Positions 15,329 to 24,539 of a DNA stretch of 64,000 bases are shown here, piece by piece (position 1 is the first letter of the stretch; each line of letters starts with the position of its first letter). Source of the DNA: Nocardioides mangrovicus. GTDB lineage: Bacteria > Actinomycetota > Actinomycetes > Propionibacteriales > Nocardioidaceae. The translations under genes were made by a program, and so were the position numbers. Under the pieces are notes generated by a model. That model saw only the letters and a program-made list of their open reading frames with translations. It was not told the origin of the DNA and searched no databases. Location: the NCBI RefSeq assembly GCF_003674065.1, contig NZ_RDBE01000007.1:564085-628084 (forward strand), given 5' to 3'.

Positions 15329-18300
15329 TCACAGGGTCTCCCTCACGCGTTGAAGATCGGCCCGGCGGGCGATCGCGGCACCGGCCGCCCAGCCGACGGC
15401 GATCAGCAGCACCAGTGCGGCGACGGCGACGGTCGCGATCGCCCACCAGGGCAGCCGCAGGTCGAGGGTCGAGACGTCGGGGGCGTGCGCGAACAGCGGC
15501 ACTGTCGGCAGCGTCAGCCGAGCTCCCTCCGCGCCGCACAGCGTCCCGGCGAGCACCGCCAGCACGAGCGCCGGCACCTGCGCACGCGTGGCGACCGAGC
15601 GCACGGTGCGACGACCCAGGCCGGCCAGTCGCAGCGCCGCGAGGTCGCGCGACCGGGTGCGCCAGGTGGTCACGGCCATCACCACGACCACGAGCAGTCC
15701 GAGGAGCAGGGCGGCCACGCCCACCACGACGCCCAGGGCGAGGCTCCACGCCGCGGTGGACTGGTCGTAGGTGCGGCGGACCTCGGCGAGGCTCGTGTGG
15801 CTCGAGAGCCGGATCTCGCGCTGGGCGAGCGCCCGGCTCAGCCGGGTCAGCAGCGCCGGGTCGTCGTGGGCGAACCACACCTGGATCTGGTCGGTCGGGT
15901 CCACCGTCGACCCGCGAGCGGCCAGGTCGAGGTCGACCAGCGCGGCGTACGGACCGGCCTGCGGGATCCGGGCGATGCGGCCGACCGCGTGGGCGGCCCG
16001 GTCCTGCCCGTCGAGGCCGGCCACCGTCGAGCCTCGGCCGCGGGTGACCAGCGCGGGAAGCGAGGTGGGCAGCCACTGCTGGGTCATCGTCGTGGTGTCG
16101 GAGCCCTTCGTCTCGGCCACGATCGACAGGCTGGTGGGGGTGGTCGAGACCGGGGTCATCGAGCCCTTGCTGCGCTCGTCCAACCGCCGCCACCGGCCGG
16201 CCGGTCCGACCGCGACGGTCGTCGGGTCACCGCCGCCTGTGGTGCTGGTCAGGCCCGAGAGCGACACGGTGCCCGAGACGGTGGCACCGGGGTTGGTGCC
16301 CAGGCTCACGCCCACCAGGTGGCAGGTCCGCGAGCACGGCACCAGGGCGGAGGCCGCGCGGCTGGAGGTGCCCAGGCCCAGTGCGCCGAGGTCGATGCTG
16401 ACCGGTTCGTTGTCGTCGGTGAGCAGGTCCAGTGCGAGCGAGACGGGGGCGGTGGCCGGGCGGCCGTCGGCCCGCTCCACCGCGGCCCGGCTGGCGAGGT
16501 CGTCGGTGGCCACGGTGACCGAGACCGCGTCGCCGGTCAGGGTGAGCGGGACGGCCGCCCGCGGCGTGAGCCCGGAGAGGTCCGGGGGAGAGGAGCGGCC
16601 CGCGAAGAGCCCGACTCGCTCGAACGCGGCGGGGTCGACGGCGATCGTCTGCTGGGCACCGGACGCGGCCGGGGTGACCGAGACGACCGTGGTGAGCCGG
16701 CGCTGCGTGGGGTCGACCTGCCGCACGGCGGCCTGCACGCCGCGCAGGTCGTCGCCGTAGACGTCGGCGGTCAGGCTCGCGCCGGCCTCCTGCTCCGCGG
16801 CCAGGCTGCGGTTGCGGCCGCCGACGAGCACGGCCGCCGAGGCGAACACCAGCAGCGAGGTGGCGACGGTGACGATGGCGATCGTGCGCCGGGTGGCTGG
16901 CGTGCGCGCGGCGTCGAGCACGCTCACGCTGGCCGCCACCCGACCGCGCCGCAACAGTCGCCGACCCAGGGCCGTGGCCACCGGGGTGGTGGCGTGGGCC
17001 AGCAGCATGCCGACGACCAGCGCGAGCAGTGCGGGCGCGGCCAGCGCGATCGGCCCGTCGAGGCCGCCGGTGACGAAAGCCACCACCGCGGTGCCGCCGG
17101 CAGCCAGGAGCAGCGCCTCGGTGACCCCGACCGACCAGCCCGAGCGGCGCGCGGGCACCCGGCGCAGCAGCTGCTCGACGCTGCGGCGGGTGGCGCCGAG
17201 CACCACCAGCACCACCACGACGCAGAGCACCACCACGGACGCCGCCACCGCCAGCACGACCGGCAGCCGGATCTCGAACGGCGCCGACCCGGGCAGCAGG
17301 CGGGTGCGGGCGAGCCAGGTGAGCACGAGGGCGGCGACGATCCCCAGCGGCACCCCGGCCAGGGCCACCGGCAGCAGCTCGCGCAGCAGCAGCGACCGGG
17401 CCCCTGAGCGTCCGCGGCCACGCAGCACGGCCACGGCCACCTCCGGTCGCCGCTGCTCGGTGGCGGCGCCGAGCACCAGCCAGAGCACGACGACGGCCAG
17501 CACGCCGAGCTGCACGGTCAGCAGCGGGATGGTCACCTGCGACTGCTCGCGCTGGTGGCGCATGTTGGCCGCGATGCCGGGCAGGCCGGAGTAGAGCCGG
17601 AACGCGGCGGCGGAGAACCCGGGGTCGGAGCGGTAGCGGCGCACGAGCCGACTGATCGCGGAGCCGCTGGCGAGCAGCTCGTCGACGCCCATGGTGTGGG
17701 GCTGCAGTCCCAGGTCGGCCCGGTTGACCGTGAGCGGCAGCACGGGCACGCGCGGGTCGGTGTAGGTGGCGGCGGCGGTGACCCAGTCGTCGTGCAGCAG
17801 GCCCGACGAGGAGTCACCGGTCTGCAGTCCCGACCGTCCCGTGAGCGACTGGCCGAACCAGTAGGCGCCCCGGACCTGGCGGTAGACGCCGACGACGTGC
17901 ATCGTGACGTGGTGGGCGACCCCGCCGCTCTCGGTGGCGCCGGAGACGACCACGGCCGTGCCGGGCACCAGTCCCAGCAGCTTGGCGTCGAAGGTGCTCA
18001 CGGCGATCTGCCGCGCCCCGGTCGGGCAGCTGCCCTGCACCATCCGCACGTGGCGGCACACGGCATCGCGGCTGAGCAGCTCGCCCACGAGCGGCGTCAT
18101 CCCCGTGGGCGCCGCGGTGGCGTCGGGCTGGGCGGTCTGCTGCCGGATCGGCGGTTCGAAGCGGGCGCGGAGCGCACGCGGCACGCTGGCCGCGACGTCG
18201 CCGGGGTCGGGAGGGGCTTCCTCGGCGTTCTCGGCACCGGCGCTCACCGAGAGCCCGCGGACGGCCACGGTGGCGTGCTCGAGCTCGATCCGGGTCAGCG

Positions 18301-18415
18301 CCTGCTGGGTGGCGCGGTCGTACAGCGGCGCGACCACCACGCAGGTCGTCACCAGGGCGGCCAGCACGGCGATCGTCAGCGCCTGCAGCCGCCGGTAGCG
18401 GATCGTGTCCCACAC
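15329..18415 (-). CDS. large FtsX-like ABC permease
   Basis: A 1028-residue membrane protein. One helix follows the start (LQALTIAVLAALVTTCVVVAPLYDRA), then a ~200-residue extracellular domain with four Cys, a central FtsX-type helix group (about residues 300-550), a second ~300-residue extracellular domain with another Cys pair, and a final FtsX group (LALGVVVGVAALLLGLLVVVVMAVTTWR... to the C-terminus). This duplicated layout belongs to the FtsX/MacB permease superfamily; actinobacterial members with two ATPases are mostly uncharacterised. The GTG at 18415 (VWDTIRYRR) was chosen because homologues start with this sequence; an upstream extension to 18598 is low complexity. Substrate unknown. 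Confidence 0.85.
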   Translation of the reverse strand: MWDTIRYRRLQALTIAVLAALVTTCVVVAPLYDRATQQALTRIELEHATVAVRGLSVSAGAENAEEAPPDPGDVAASVPRALRARFEPPIRQQTAQPDATAAPTGMTPLVGELLSRDAVCRHVRMVQGSCPTGARQIAVSTFDAKLLGLVPGTAVVVSGATESGGVAHHVTMHVVGVYRQVRGAYWFGQSLTGRSGLQTGDSSSGLLHDDWVTAAATYTDPRVPVLPLTVNRADLGLQPHTMGVDELLASGSAISRLVRRYRSDPGFSAAAFRLYSGLPGIAANMRHQREQSQVTIPLLTVQLGVLAVVVLWLVLGAATEQRRPEVAVAVLRGRGRSGARSLLLRELLPVALAGVPLGIVAALVLTWLARTRLLPGSAPFEIRLPVVLAVAASVVVLCVVVVLVVLGATRRSVEQLLRRVPARRSGWSVGVTEALLLAAGGTAVVAFVTGGLDGPIALAAPALLALVVGMLLAHATTPVATALGRRLLRRGRVAASVSVLDAARTPATRRTIAIVTVATSLLVFASAAVLVGGRNRSLAAEQEAGASLTADVYGDDLRGVQAAVRQVDPTQRRLTTVVSVTPAASGAQQTIAVDPAAFERVGLFAGRSSPPDLSGLTPRAAVPLTLTGDAVSVTVATDDLASRAAVERADGRPATAPVSLALDLLTDDNEPVSIDLGALGLGTSSRAASALVPCSRTCHLVGVSLGTNPGATVSGTVSLSGLTSTTGGGDPTTVAVGPAGRWRRLDERSKGSMTPVSTTPTSLSIVAETKGSDTTTMTQQWLPTSLPALVTRGRGSTVAGLDGQDRAAHAVGRIARIPQAGPYAALVDLDLAARGSTVDPTDQIQVWFAHDDPALLTRLSRALAQREIRLSSHTSLAEVRRTYDQSTAAWSLALGVVVGVAALLLGLLVVVVMAVTTWRTRSRDLAALRLAGLGRRTVRSVATRAQVPALVLAVLAGTLCGAEGARLTLPTVPLFAHAPDVSTLDLRLPWWAIATVAVAALVLLIAVGWAAGAAIARRADLQRVRETL

Positions 18416-18733
18416 CCCGAGAGCCCCTTCGTCTGGCCGGAGCGTGCGCCCTCCACCGGCTCGGGTACCAGCCCGGACGGCGACTCGATACCCACTCGTG
18501 ACCCCCGTCCCGGCTCCGGTCGATGAGCGCCGCCGGGCGGCCCACGTCGGCCCGCTCGGCCGTCCGGGAGGCCTCGAAGACGTATTGGAGCGATCCAAAC
18601 CAACGACACGTAACGAAACGGTGTCGGGTTATGGCGGTGGTCACAGGGATGTGTATATGTTCGCGCCCGCAACATAAGAACGACGGATGGCAGAGGGGCC
18701 GTTCGTCGAACCTCATCGAAAGGCGCGAGGCGC
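18416..18733. promoter_or_regulatory. 318-bp divergent intergenic region between the FtsX permease and xylF
   Basis: No gene was recognised here. It contains a LacI-type palindrome at 18585-18598, a less GC-rich stretch (18584-18680) that would fit promoters, a TATATG hexamer at 18654-18659 as a possible -10 for xylF, and an AAAGGCGCGAGG segment before the ATG at 18734 that could serve as ribosome-binding site. Confidence 0.4.
18585..18598. promoter_or_regulatory. LacI-family-type operator TTGGAGCGATCCAA
   Basis: Perfect 5-bp arms (TTGGA/TCCAA) around a 4-bp centre. It is close to the TGGGAGCGCTCCCA boxes bound by actinobacterial LacI-family sugar regulators such as CebR. It lies about 136 bp upstream of xylF, and no LacI gene is in the window. 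Confidence 0.45.
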
Positions 18734-19933
18734 ATGCGCAAGCCAACAGTCATCTTCGCGACGCTCGGGGTCGCGTCCGCGATGGCGCTCACCGGGTGCG
18801 GGTCCAGCAGCAGTGACGACGGGTCGAGCTCCGGCTCGTCCCAGAAGATCACCGCCGCCTGCAAGCTGGACAGCCCGCCGAAGAGCGGTGCCTCGCCGGC
18901 CCCCACGGCCGCGAGCACCGAGAAGGTCTCGGGCAAGGTGGGCGTGATCCTGCCCGACACCACCTCCTCGACCCGGTACACGACCTACGACCAGCCGCTG
19001 CTGCAGAAGGCGCTCTCGGCCGCAGGGATCACCCCCGACATCCAGAACGCGCAGGGCGACAAGAACAAGTTCGCCTCCATCGCCCAGAGCCAGATCGGCG
19101 GCGGTGCGAAGGTCCTCATCATCGACTCCATCGACGCGGCCTCGGGCGCCGGCGTGGAGAAGCAGGCGGACTCGGCGGGCGTAAAGGTCATCGACTACGA
19201 CCGCATCAACCTCGGCGGCACCGCCGGCTACTACGTCTCCTTCGACAACGAGGACGTCGGCAAGCTCCAGGCCCAGACCCTGGTGGACTGCCTGGACAAG
19301 CAGAACGTCAAGAAGCCGACCATCATCATGATGGACGGCGGCACCGACGTGGACAACAACGCCGTCCTGTTCAAGAAGGGCGCCCACGAGGTCCTCGACC
19401 CGCTGGTCAAGGCGGGCAAGCTCAAGATCGAGCAGGAGGCCGTCGTCAAGGGCTGGAAGGTCGAGAACGCGGCCCCGACGTTTACCCAGGCGCTCACCGC
19501 GTCCGGTGGCAAGGTCGACGGCGTGCTCGCAGCCAACGACGACATCGCCAACGCCGTCATCGGCGTCCTGAAGAACCAGGGCCTCGACGGCCACGTCGTC
19601 GTCACCGGTCAGGACTCCGGCGTCGAGGGCATCCAGAACATCATCACCGGCAAGCAGTCGATGACGATCTTCAAGAACGTCAAGGACGAGGCCAACGCGG
19701 CCGCGACCCTGGCGATCGCCCTCATCGGCGGCAAGGACCCGTCCAGCGCGGGCCTGACGCTGACCAAGTTCGACGACCCGCAGGACGCCAGCCACAACGT
19801 CCAGGCGCTGCTGCTTCCCTCGCAGGTCATCACCCAGGCCAACGTGCAGGACGTCATCGACTCCGGCGCGCTGACCAAGGACGAGGTCTGCAAGGGCATC
19901 ACCTCCGACTGCAGCAAGCTCGGCATCAAGTGA
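18734..19933 (+). CDS. xylF: XylF-like sugar ABC transporter substrate-binding lipoprotein
   Basis: A 399-residue lipoprotein: signal peptide with lipobox ALTGC (Cys about 23), then a Ser/Asp-rich linker and a periplasmic-binding-protein type 1 fold. GKVGVILPDTTSSTRY, VIDYDRINLGG, YYVSFDNEDVGKLQAQTLVD and VLAANDDIANAVI follow the XylF order, and the acidic and aromatic pocket residues typical of pentose binders are kept. Substrate is most likely D-xylose or a related sugar. It leads xylG and xylH, with a strong hairpin after its stop. Confidence 0.88.
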   Translation: MRKPTVIFATLGVASAMALTGCGSSSSDDGSSSGSSQKITAACKLDSPPKSGASPAPTAASTEKVSGKVGVILPDTTSSTRYTTYDQPLLQKALSAAGITPDIQNAQGDKNKFASIAQSQIGGGAKVLIIDSIDAASGAGVEKQADSAGVKVIDYDRINLGGTAGYYVSFDNEDVGKLQAQTLVDCLDKQNVKKPTIIMMDGGTDVDNNAVLFKKGAHEVLDPLVKAGKLKIEQEAVVKGWKVENAAPTFTQALTASGGKVDGVLAANDDIANAVIGVLKNQGLDGHVVVTGQDSGVEGIQNIITGKQSMTIFKNVKDEANAAATLAIALIGGKDPSSAGLTLTKFDDPQDASHNVQALLLPSQVITQANVQDVIDSGALTKDEVCKGITSDCSKLGIK

Positions 19934-19938
19934 TCCAC

Positions 19939-19983
19939 CGGTACGGCGGTCGGGCCTGCTCGCAGCGCCCGACCGCCGTACCG
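19939..19983 (+). terminator. 17-bp perfect stem-loop between xylF and xylG
   Basis: Arms 19939-19955 and 19967-19983 are exact reverse complements (17 bp, GC-rich), with an 11-base loop. There is no U-run. Placed between a binding-protein gene and its transporter genes, such a structure commonly attenuates or stabilises the upstream message, raising binding protein over permease. That role is inference here. Confidence 0.7.
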
Positions 19984-20026
19984 TCACGTCCCACCCGTGT
20001 GAATCCCGACCCCGGACGGTGAACCC

Positions 20027-20806
20027 GTGCCCGAACCCCTGCTCGAGATCTCGAAGCTGAACAAGAGCTTCGGACCGGTCCACGTGCTGCACGACGTCGA
20101 CCTCAACATCTACCCCGGTGAGGTGACCGCGCTGGTCGGCGACAACGGCGCCGGCAAGTCGACGCTGGTCAAGTGCATCGCCGGCATCAACGGCATCGAC
20201 TCCGGCACCGTGAAGTTCGAAGGTCGCGAGGTGACGCTGAACGACCCCCGCGACGCCACCGCGCTCGGCATCGAGTTCGTCTACCAGGACCTCGCGCTGG
20301 CCGACAACCTCGACATCACCCAGAACATGTTCCTGGGCCGCGAGATCAAGCGCGGCGGCACCTTCCTCGTCGACGGCGAGATGGAGCGACAGGCCCGCGA
20401 GACGCTCAAGTCGCTCTCCGTGCGCACCGTCTCCTCCGTGCGCCAGCTGGTGGCCAGCCTCTCCGGTGGTCAGCGGCAGACGGTGGCCATCGCCAAGGCC
20501 GTGCTGTGGAACTCCAAGATCGTGGTGCTCGACGAGCCCACCGCCGCGCTCGGCGTCGCCCAGACCCGCCAGGTGCTCGACCTGGTGCGGCGGCTGGCCG
20601 ACCAGGGCCGCGGCGTCGTGCTGATCTCCCACAACATGAACGACGTCATGGAGGTCGCCGACCGCGTCGCGGCCCTGTACCTGGGCCGCGTCGCCGCGGA
20701 GGTGCACACCAAGGACACCACCACCACCCAGATCGTCGAGCTGATCACGGCCGGTCGCAGCGGCGACCTCGGCCTGGCCCACGCGACGACCAACGAGATC
20801 CTCTAG
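20027..20806 (+). CDS. xylG: XylG-like sugar ABC transporter ATPase (single-domain)
   Basis: A 259-residue ATPase starting at GTG. Walker A GDNGAGKST is near 38-46, signature LSGGQRQT, Walker B IVVLDEPTAALG, and H in LISHNMNDV. It is about half the length of classical XylG/RbsA proteins, which carry two ATPase domains; the single-domain form must work as a homodimer. It belongs to the carbohydrate-uptake-transporter-2 branch (FVYQDLALADNLDITQNMFLGRE). It sits between the hairpin and xylH. Confidence 0.87.
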   Translation: MPEPLLEISKLNKSFGPVHVLHDVDLNIYPGEVTALVGDNGAGKSTLVKCIAGINGIDSGTVKFEGREVTLNDPRDATALGIEFVYQDLALADNLDITQNMFLGREIKRGGTFLVDGEMERQARETLKSLSVRTVSSVRQLVASLSGGQRQTVAIAKAVLWNSKIVVLDEPTAALGVAQTRQVLDLVRRLADQGRGVVLISHNMNDVMEVADRVAALYLGRVAAEVHTKDTTTTQIVELITAGRSGDLGLAHATTNEIL

Positions 20807-20815
20807 GGGTCGGAC

Positions 20816-22237
20816 ATGTCAAAGACCAACGTCGAGGCCGGCACCCTCCCGCAGGACGACCGGCCGAGCGAGTTCTCCCTCGACGTCGAGGAGCGCTCGA
20901 TCGCCGACGGCGTCCGCAGCTGGGTCATTAACCTGCGCAGCGGCAACCCCGGCGCCCTGCCCTCGGTGCTCGGACTGGTGGTCCTGGGCCTGATCTTCAT
21001 GCAGGTCTCCAGCCAGTTCCTGACCAAGTACAACCTGGGCAACATCCCCGGCCAGGGCGCCTACATCGCCGTCACCGCGCTGGGCCTGGTCTTCGTGCTG
21101 CTGCTCGGCGAGATCGACCTGTCGGCGGCCACCGCCGGCGGCACCTGCGCGGTGGTCGCCGCGGTGGCCGTCTCCGCCGGCAACCTGCACACCGGACTGC
21201 CCACGTTCATGTACTGGTGCCTCTTGGGCGGCATGCTGATCTGCATCGGGCTGGCGGCGTGGCTGCGGACCTACACCGCCGCCGTCGTCATCGCGGTCGG
21301 GCTGGTGCTGGTGGTCACCAACCTCACCCAGCACCTGATCCTGGCCCTGATCGCCGCGGTGTGCATCGGCACCGCGATCGGCGTCTTCAACGGCTACCTC
21401 GTGGCCAAGGTCGGCATCCCCAGCTTCGTGGTGACCCTGGCGCTGTTCCTGGCCTGGCAGGGCGTCGAGCAGTTCGGCCTCAAGGGCCAGCCGGTCAACA
21501 CCACGCGCTACGACCTGTGGCACAACCTGACCTACGGCAACCTCAGCGTGCTGTGGAGCTGGATCTTCATCGTGGTCGTCGTCGGCGGCTACGCCGCGTA
21601 CACGCTGTGGGCCTCGCTCTCGGCCAAGCGGGCCGGGCTGGCCCGCGACGGCGTCGACCTGGTGCTGGCCCGCGCCGGCATCATCGCGCTCGTGGCGGTG
21701 GTGGTCGGCCTGTTCGCCAGCGTCAACCGCAACACCAACATCTACCGGGTCATCGAAGGCGTCCCGGTGCCGGCGGTCATCGCCATCGTGCTGATGATCG
21801 GCTGCACCATCGCTCTGACCAAGACCACCTGGGGTCGTCACCTCTACGCCACCGGCGGCAACATCGAGGCGGCCCGGCGCGCGGGCATCGACGTGGTGCG
21901 GATGAAGGTCAACGCCTTCACGCTGTGCTCGGCCTTCGGCGCACTGGGCGGCATCATGCTGGCCTCCTCGCAGTCCTCGGCTTCGCTGGACCTCGGTGCC
22001 GGCAACGCGCTGCTGTTCTCGGTGGCCGCGGCGGTCATCGGCGGTACGTCGCTGTTCGGCGGCCGCGGCAAGCCGCGCGACGCCATCATCGGCGCCCTGG
22101 TGATCACCATCATCCCCAACGGACTGGGGCTGCGGGCCAGCATCGGGCCGCAGTGGCAGCAGGTCATCACCGGCATCGTGCTGCTGCTGGCGGCGGCGAT
22201 CGACGCCGTCTCGCGGAAGCGCGCCGCAAGGCGCTGA
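20816..22237 (+). CDS. xylH: XylH-like sugar ABC transporter permease
   Basis: A 473-residue permease with about ten to twelve hydrophobic segments. GEIDLSAATAGGTCAVVAA is the family hallmark, and GRHLYATGGNIEAARRAGIDVVRMK and AAAVIGGTSLFGGRGKPRDAIIGALVI near the end are CUT2 permease signatures. It starts 10 bases after xylG and ends 10 bases before the ROK gene, so the four genes form one unit. It is longer than typical RbsC-type permeases, as XylH usually is. Confidence 0.9.
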   Translation: MSKTNVEAGTLPQDDRPSEFSLDVEERSIADGVRSWVINLRSGNPGALPSVLGLVVLGLIFMQVSSQFLTKYNLGNIPGQGAYIAVTALGLVFVLLLGEIDLSAATAGGTCAVVAAVAVSAGNLHTGLPTFMYWCLLGGMLICIGLAAWLRTYTAAVVIAVGLVLVVTNLTQHLILALIAAVCIGTAIGVFNGYLVAKVGIPSFVVTLALFLAWQGVEQFGLKGQPVNTTRYDLWHNLTYGNLSVLWSWIFIVVVVGGYAAYTLWASLSAKRAGLARDGVDLVLARAGIIALVAVVVGLFASVNRNTNIYRVIEGVPVPAVIAIVLMIGCTIALTKTTWGRHLYATGGNIEAARRAGIDVVRMKVNAFTLCSAFGALGGIMLASSQSSASLDLGAGNALLFSVAAAVIGGTSLFGGRGKPRDAIIGALVITIIPNGLGLRASIGPQWQQVITGIVLLLAAAIDAVSRKRAARR

Positions 22238-22247
22238 GCCTGCTGCG

Positions 22248-23462
22248 ATGGTCGCGACGAGCTCCGGAGCGGCACGCCCGGACGAGATCCGGCGCCACAA
22301 CCTGGCCCTGATGCTCACCCACGTGCACCGCGACGGCGCCCTGTCGCGGGCCGAGCTGACCCAGCGGCTGGGGCTGAGCCGCTCCACGGTGAAGTCGCTG
22401 GTCGACGACCTGACTCAGCTCGGGCTGGTGGCCGACGTCGTGCCCAGCGCCGGTCAGGGCGGCAGCACCGGCGTGGGGCGGCCCTCGCATGTGGTGGCAC
22501 CGCACCGCGGCGGCCCCTTCGTGCTGGCCGTCGACATCGGGGTGGAGGAGACGACCTTCGCCGCCGTCGGGCTGGGCGGCGACGTGTACGCGCGCCAGAC
22601 CCGGGCCACGGCTCGGATCCAGGAGCCGGGCGCCGTGGTCGACGCCGTCGCCGACTGGGTCGTGCGCAGCGGCGGCGACGGCTGCGACTGGGGCGACGGC
22701 TGGCTGGCGGGGGTGGGCATCAGCGTGCCCGGCACCGTGGACGCCACCAGCGGACGGGTGGGCATCGCTCCGAACCTGGACTGGCACGACGTGCCGCTCG
22801 GCGCACTGCTGGCGGACCGGTTGCCGGCGGCCGTCCCGGCGGCCGTCGGCAACGACGCCGACCTCGCGGTACTGGCCGAGCACGCCCGCGGCAGCGCGCG
22901 AGGAAGCGCCGACGTGGTCTACCTGATGGTGCGGGTGGGGCTGGGCGCGGGCATCATCGCCGCGGGGCTGCCGCTGCGCGGCCACTCCGGCAGCAGCGGC
23001 GAGATCGGCCACAACCAGCTCGATCCCGCAGGCCCGCCCTGCCACTGCGGCAAGCGCGGTTGCGCCGAGACGTTCATCGGCGACGGCGCCCTGCTGGCGC
23101 TGGCCGGACATCCGGGCCCGGTCTCCGACGCGGCGGTGGCCTCGGTCTTCGACCAGGCGCGCGACGGCGACGAGCGGGCGCTGAGCGCCATCCGGACCGT
23201 GGCCGGGCACCTGGGCCACGTCATCGGCGACCTGGTCAACACCCTCGACCCCGAGCGCGTGGTGGTGGGCGGCAGTCTCACCGGGCTGCTCGACGTCGCG
23301 CGACCCGAGCTGGAGGCTGCGCTGGCGAATGCCACCTTCGCCGTGCTGGGCCGCCGGGCCGACCTGCGGGCGGGTGCCTTGGGCGACGACGCCGCCCTGC
23401 TCGGCGCGGCCGAGGCGGCCTTCGCCTCGCTGCTGGCCGACCCCGTCGGGGCCCGGGCGTGA
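22248..23462 (+). CDS. ROK family transcriptional regulator (XylR-like)
   Basis: A 404-residue protein: N-terminal winged HTH at ~18-65 (RRHNLALMLTHVHRDGALSRAELTQRLGLSRSTVKSLVDDL), then the ROK sugar-kinase-like fold with a zinc motif of the ROK pattern (CHCGKRGCAETF) around 263-274. A canonical DGxG-type nucleotide loop is weak, as in repressor-type ROK proteins. It probably represses xylFGH and is released by the sugar; its operator was not identified with confidence. Confidence 0.88.
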   Translation: MVATSSGAARPDEIRRHNLALMLTHVHRDGALSRAELTQRLGLSRSTVKSLVDDLTQLGLVADVVPSAGQGGSTGVGRPSHVVAPHRGGPFVLAVDIGVEETTFAAVGLGGDVYARQTRATARIQEPGAVVDAVADWVVRSGGDGCDWGDGWLAGVGISVPGTVDATSGRVGIAPNLDWHDVPLGALLADRLPAAVPAAVGNDADLAVLAEHARGSARGSADVVYLMVRVGLGAGIIAAGLPLRGHSGSSGEIGHNQLDPAGPPCHCGKRGCAETFIGDGALLALAGHPGPVSDAAVASVFDQARDGDERALSAIRTVAGHLGHVIGDLVNTLDPERVVVGGSLTGLLDVARPELEAALANATFAVLGRRADLRAGALGDDAALLGAAEAAFASLLADPVGARA

Positions 23463-24448
23463 ACCTGGTCGAGTTCGGTCCCGACGACGCCGGCTCGGTG
23501 GCGGCGTACACCGACGTCGCCAACGCCGCGCAGCGGGTCGACGCGCCCTTCCTGCCGGAGCAGTCGCCGCTGCGCACCGAGATGGAGATGCGGCACAGCT
23601 GGGACGGCGAGCTCGGTCGCTTCTTCCTCCTCCGCGAGGGCGACCGGGTGCTCGGCACGGCGCGGCTCGACACCAGCGAGTGGGACAACCTCGACCTGGC
23701 CTGGGTCGAGGTGGTGGTCGACCCGCAGCACCGGCGCCGCGGTGCCGGGACGGCTGCGCTGGCCGAGCTGGAGCGTCTCGCGCTCGCCGGCGACCGGCAC
23801 CTCGTGGGGGTCAGCGGCTGGGACTCCGCGGGGGTGCGCGCTTTCGCCGAGCGCACCGGCTACCTGCTCGGATCGCAGGAGATCGCCCGGCGCCTCGACC
23901 TGACGGGCGTCGACCTCGCGCGCATCCGGACGCTGCGCGACGAGGCCGCCGAACGGGCGTCGGCGTACGAGCTGGTGCGGGTGGTGGGGCGTACGCCCGA
24001 GGAGCTGCTCGACGACCTCGCCGCGATCACCGGAGCCATCAACGACGCTCCGATGGGCGACCTGGAGTACGAGGACGAGGTCTACCCGCCCCAGCGAGTC
24101 CGCGACTACGAGGAGCACAGCACCGCCGCCGGCTGGCGGCTCCACCGGCTGCTCGCGCGGCACCGGGGGACCGGCGAGCTGGGTGGGCACACCGTCGTCC
24201 TGGTCGACGTCCGTGGTGAGGAACCCGCCCGCCAGCACGACACCAGCGTGGTGGCCGCGCACCGCGGCCGTCGGCTCGGTCTGTTGCTGAAGGCCGAGAT
24301 GGTGCTGTGGTTGGCGAGCGAGGAGCCCGAGGTGGCGCAGGTGCTCACCTGGAACGCCGAGGCCAACGACCACATGATCGCGGTCAACGAGGCGCTCGGG
24401 TTCGAGGCGCTGGGCCGCGAGCTGGAGTTCCAGCGGCGGCTGTCCTAG
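23459..24448 (+). CDS. double GNAT-fold acetyltransferase
   Basis: A 329-residue protein with two GNAT modules. The first acetyl-CoA loop is VVVDPQHRRRGAGTAAL (~80-97). The second is [19 protein letters not shown] (~263-281) followed by TWNAEANDHMIAVNEALGF, the usual C-terminal GNAT ending. Such tandem proteins are common in actinobacteria (mycothiol-synthase-like architecture), but the residues do not identify it as MshD. The GTG start overlaps the ROK stop by 4 bp. Substrate unknown. Confidence 0.83.
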   Translation: MNLVEFGPDDAGSVAAYTDVANAAQRVDAPFLPEQSPLRTEMEMRHSWDGELGRFFLLREGDRVLGTARLDTSEWDNLDLAWVEVVVDPQHRRRGAGTAALAELERLALAGDRHLVGVSGWDSAGVRAFAERTGYLLGSQEIARRLDLTGVDLARIRTLRDEAAERASAYELVRVVGRTPEELLDDLAAITGAINDAPMGDLEYEDEVYPPQRVRDYEEHSTAAGWRLHRLLARHRGTGELGGHTVVLVDVRGEEPARQHDTSVVAAHRGRRLGLLLKAEMVLWLASEEPEVAQVLTWNAEANDHMIAVNEALGFEALGRELEFQRRLS

Positions 24449-24539
24449 GTCGATTTCGGTCGCACAGGTGACCTCTGTACGGTCGGGGGAGCCGTTCGAG
24501 ACGTTCGGCACCCCAACGTTGATGTGGAGTTGATCGACC

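Noticed and set aside
15248-17407. Long open frame on the plus strand across the FtsX permease
   Set aside because: It is a GC-driven shadow: Arg/Gly/His-rich, no family features, and the opposite strand encodes a clear membrane permease.
23459-24448. Mycothiol synthase MshD
   Set aside because: It has two GNAT modules as MshD does, but the sequence blocks I could check do not single out MshD, and no other mycothiol gene is adjacent.
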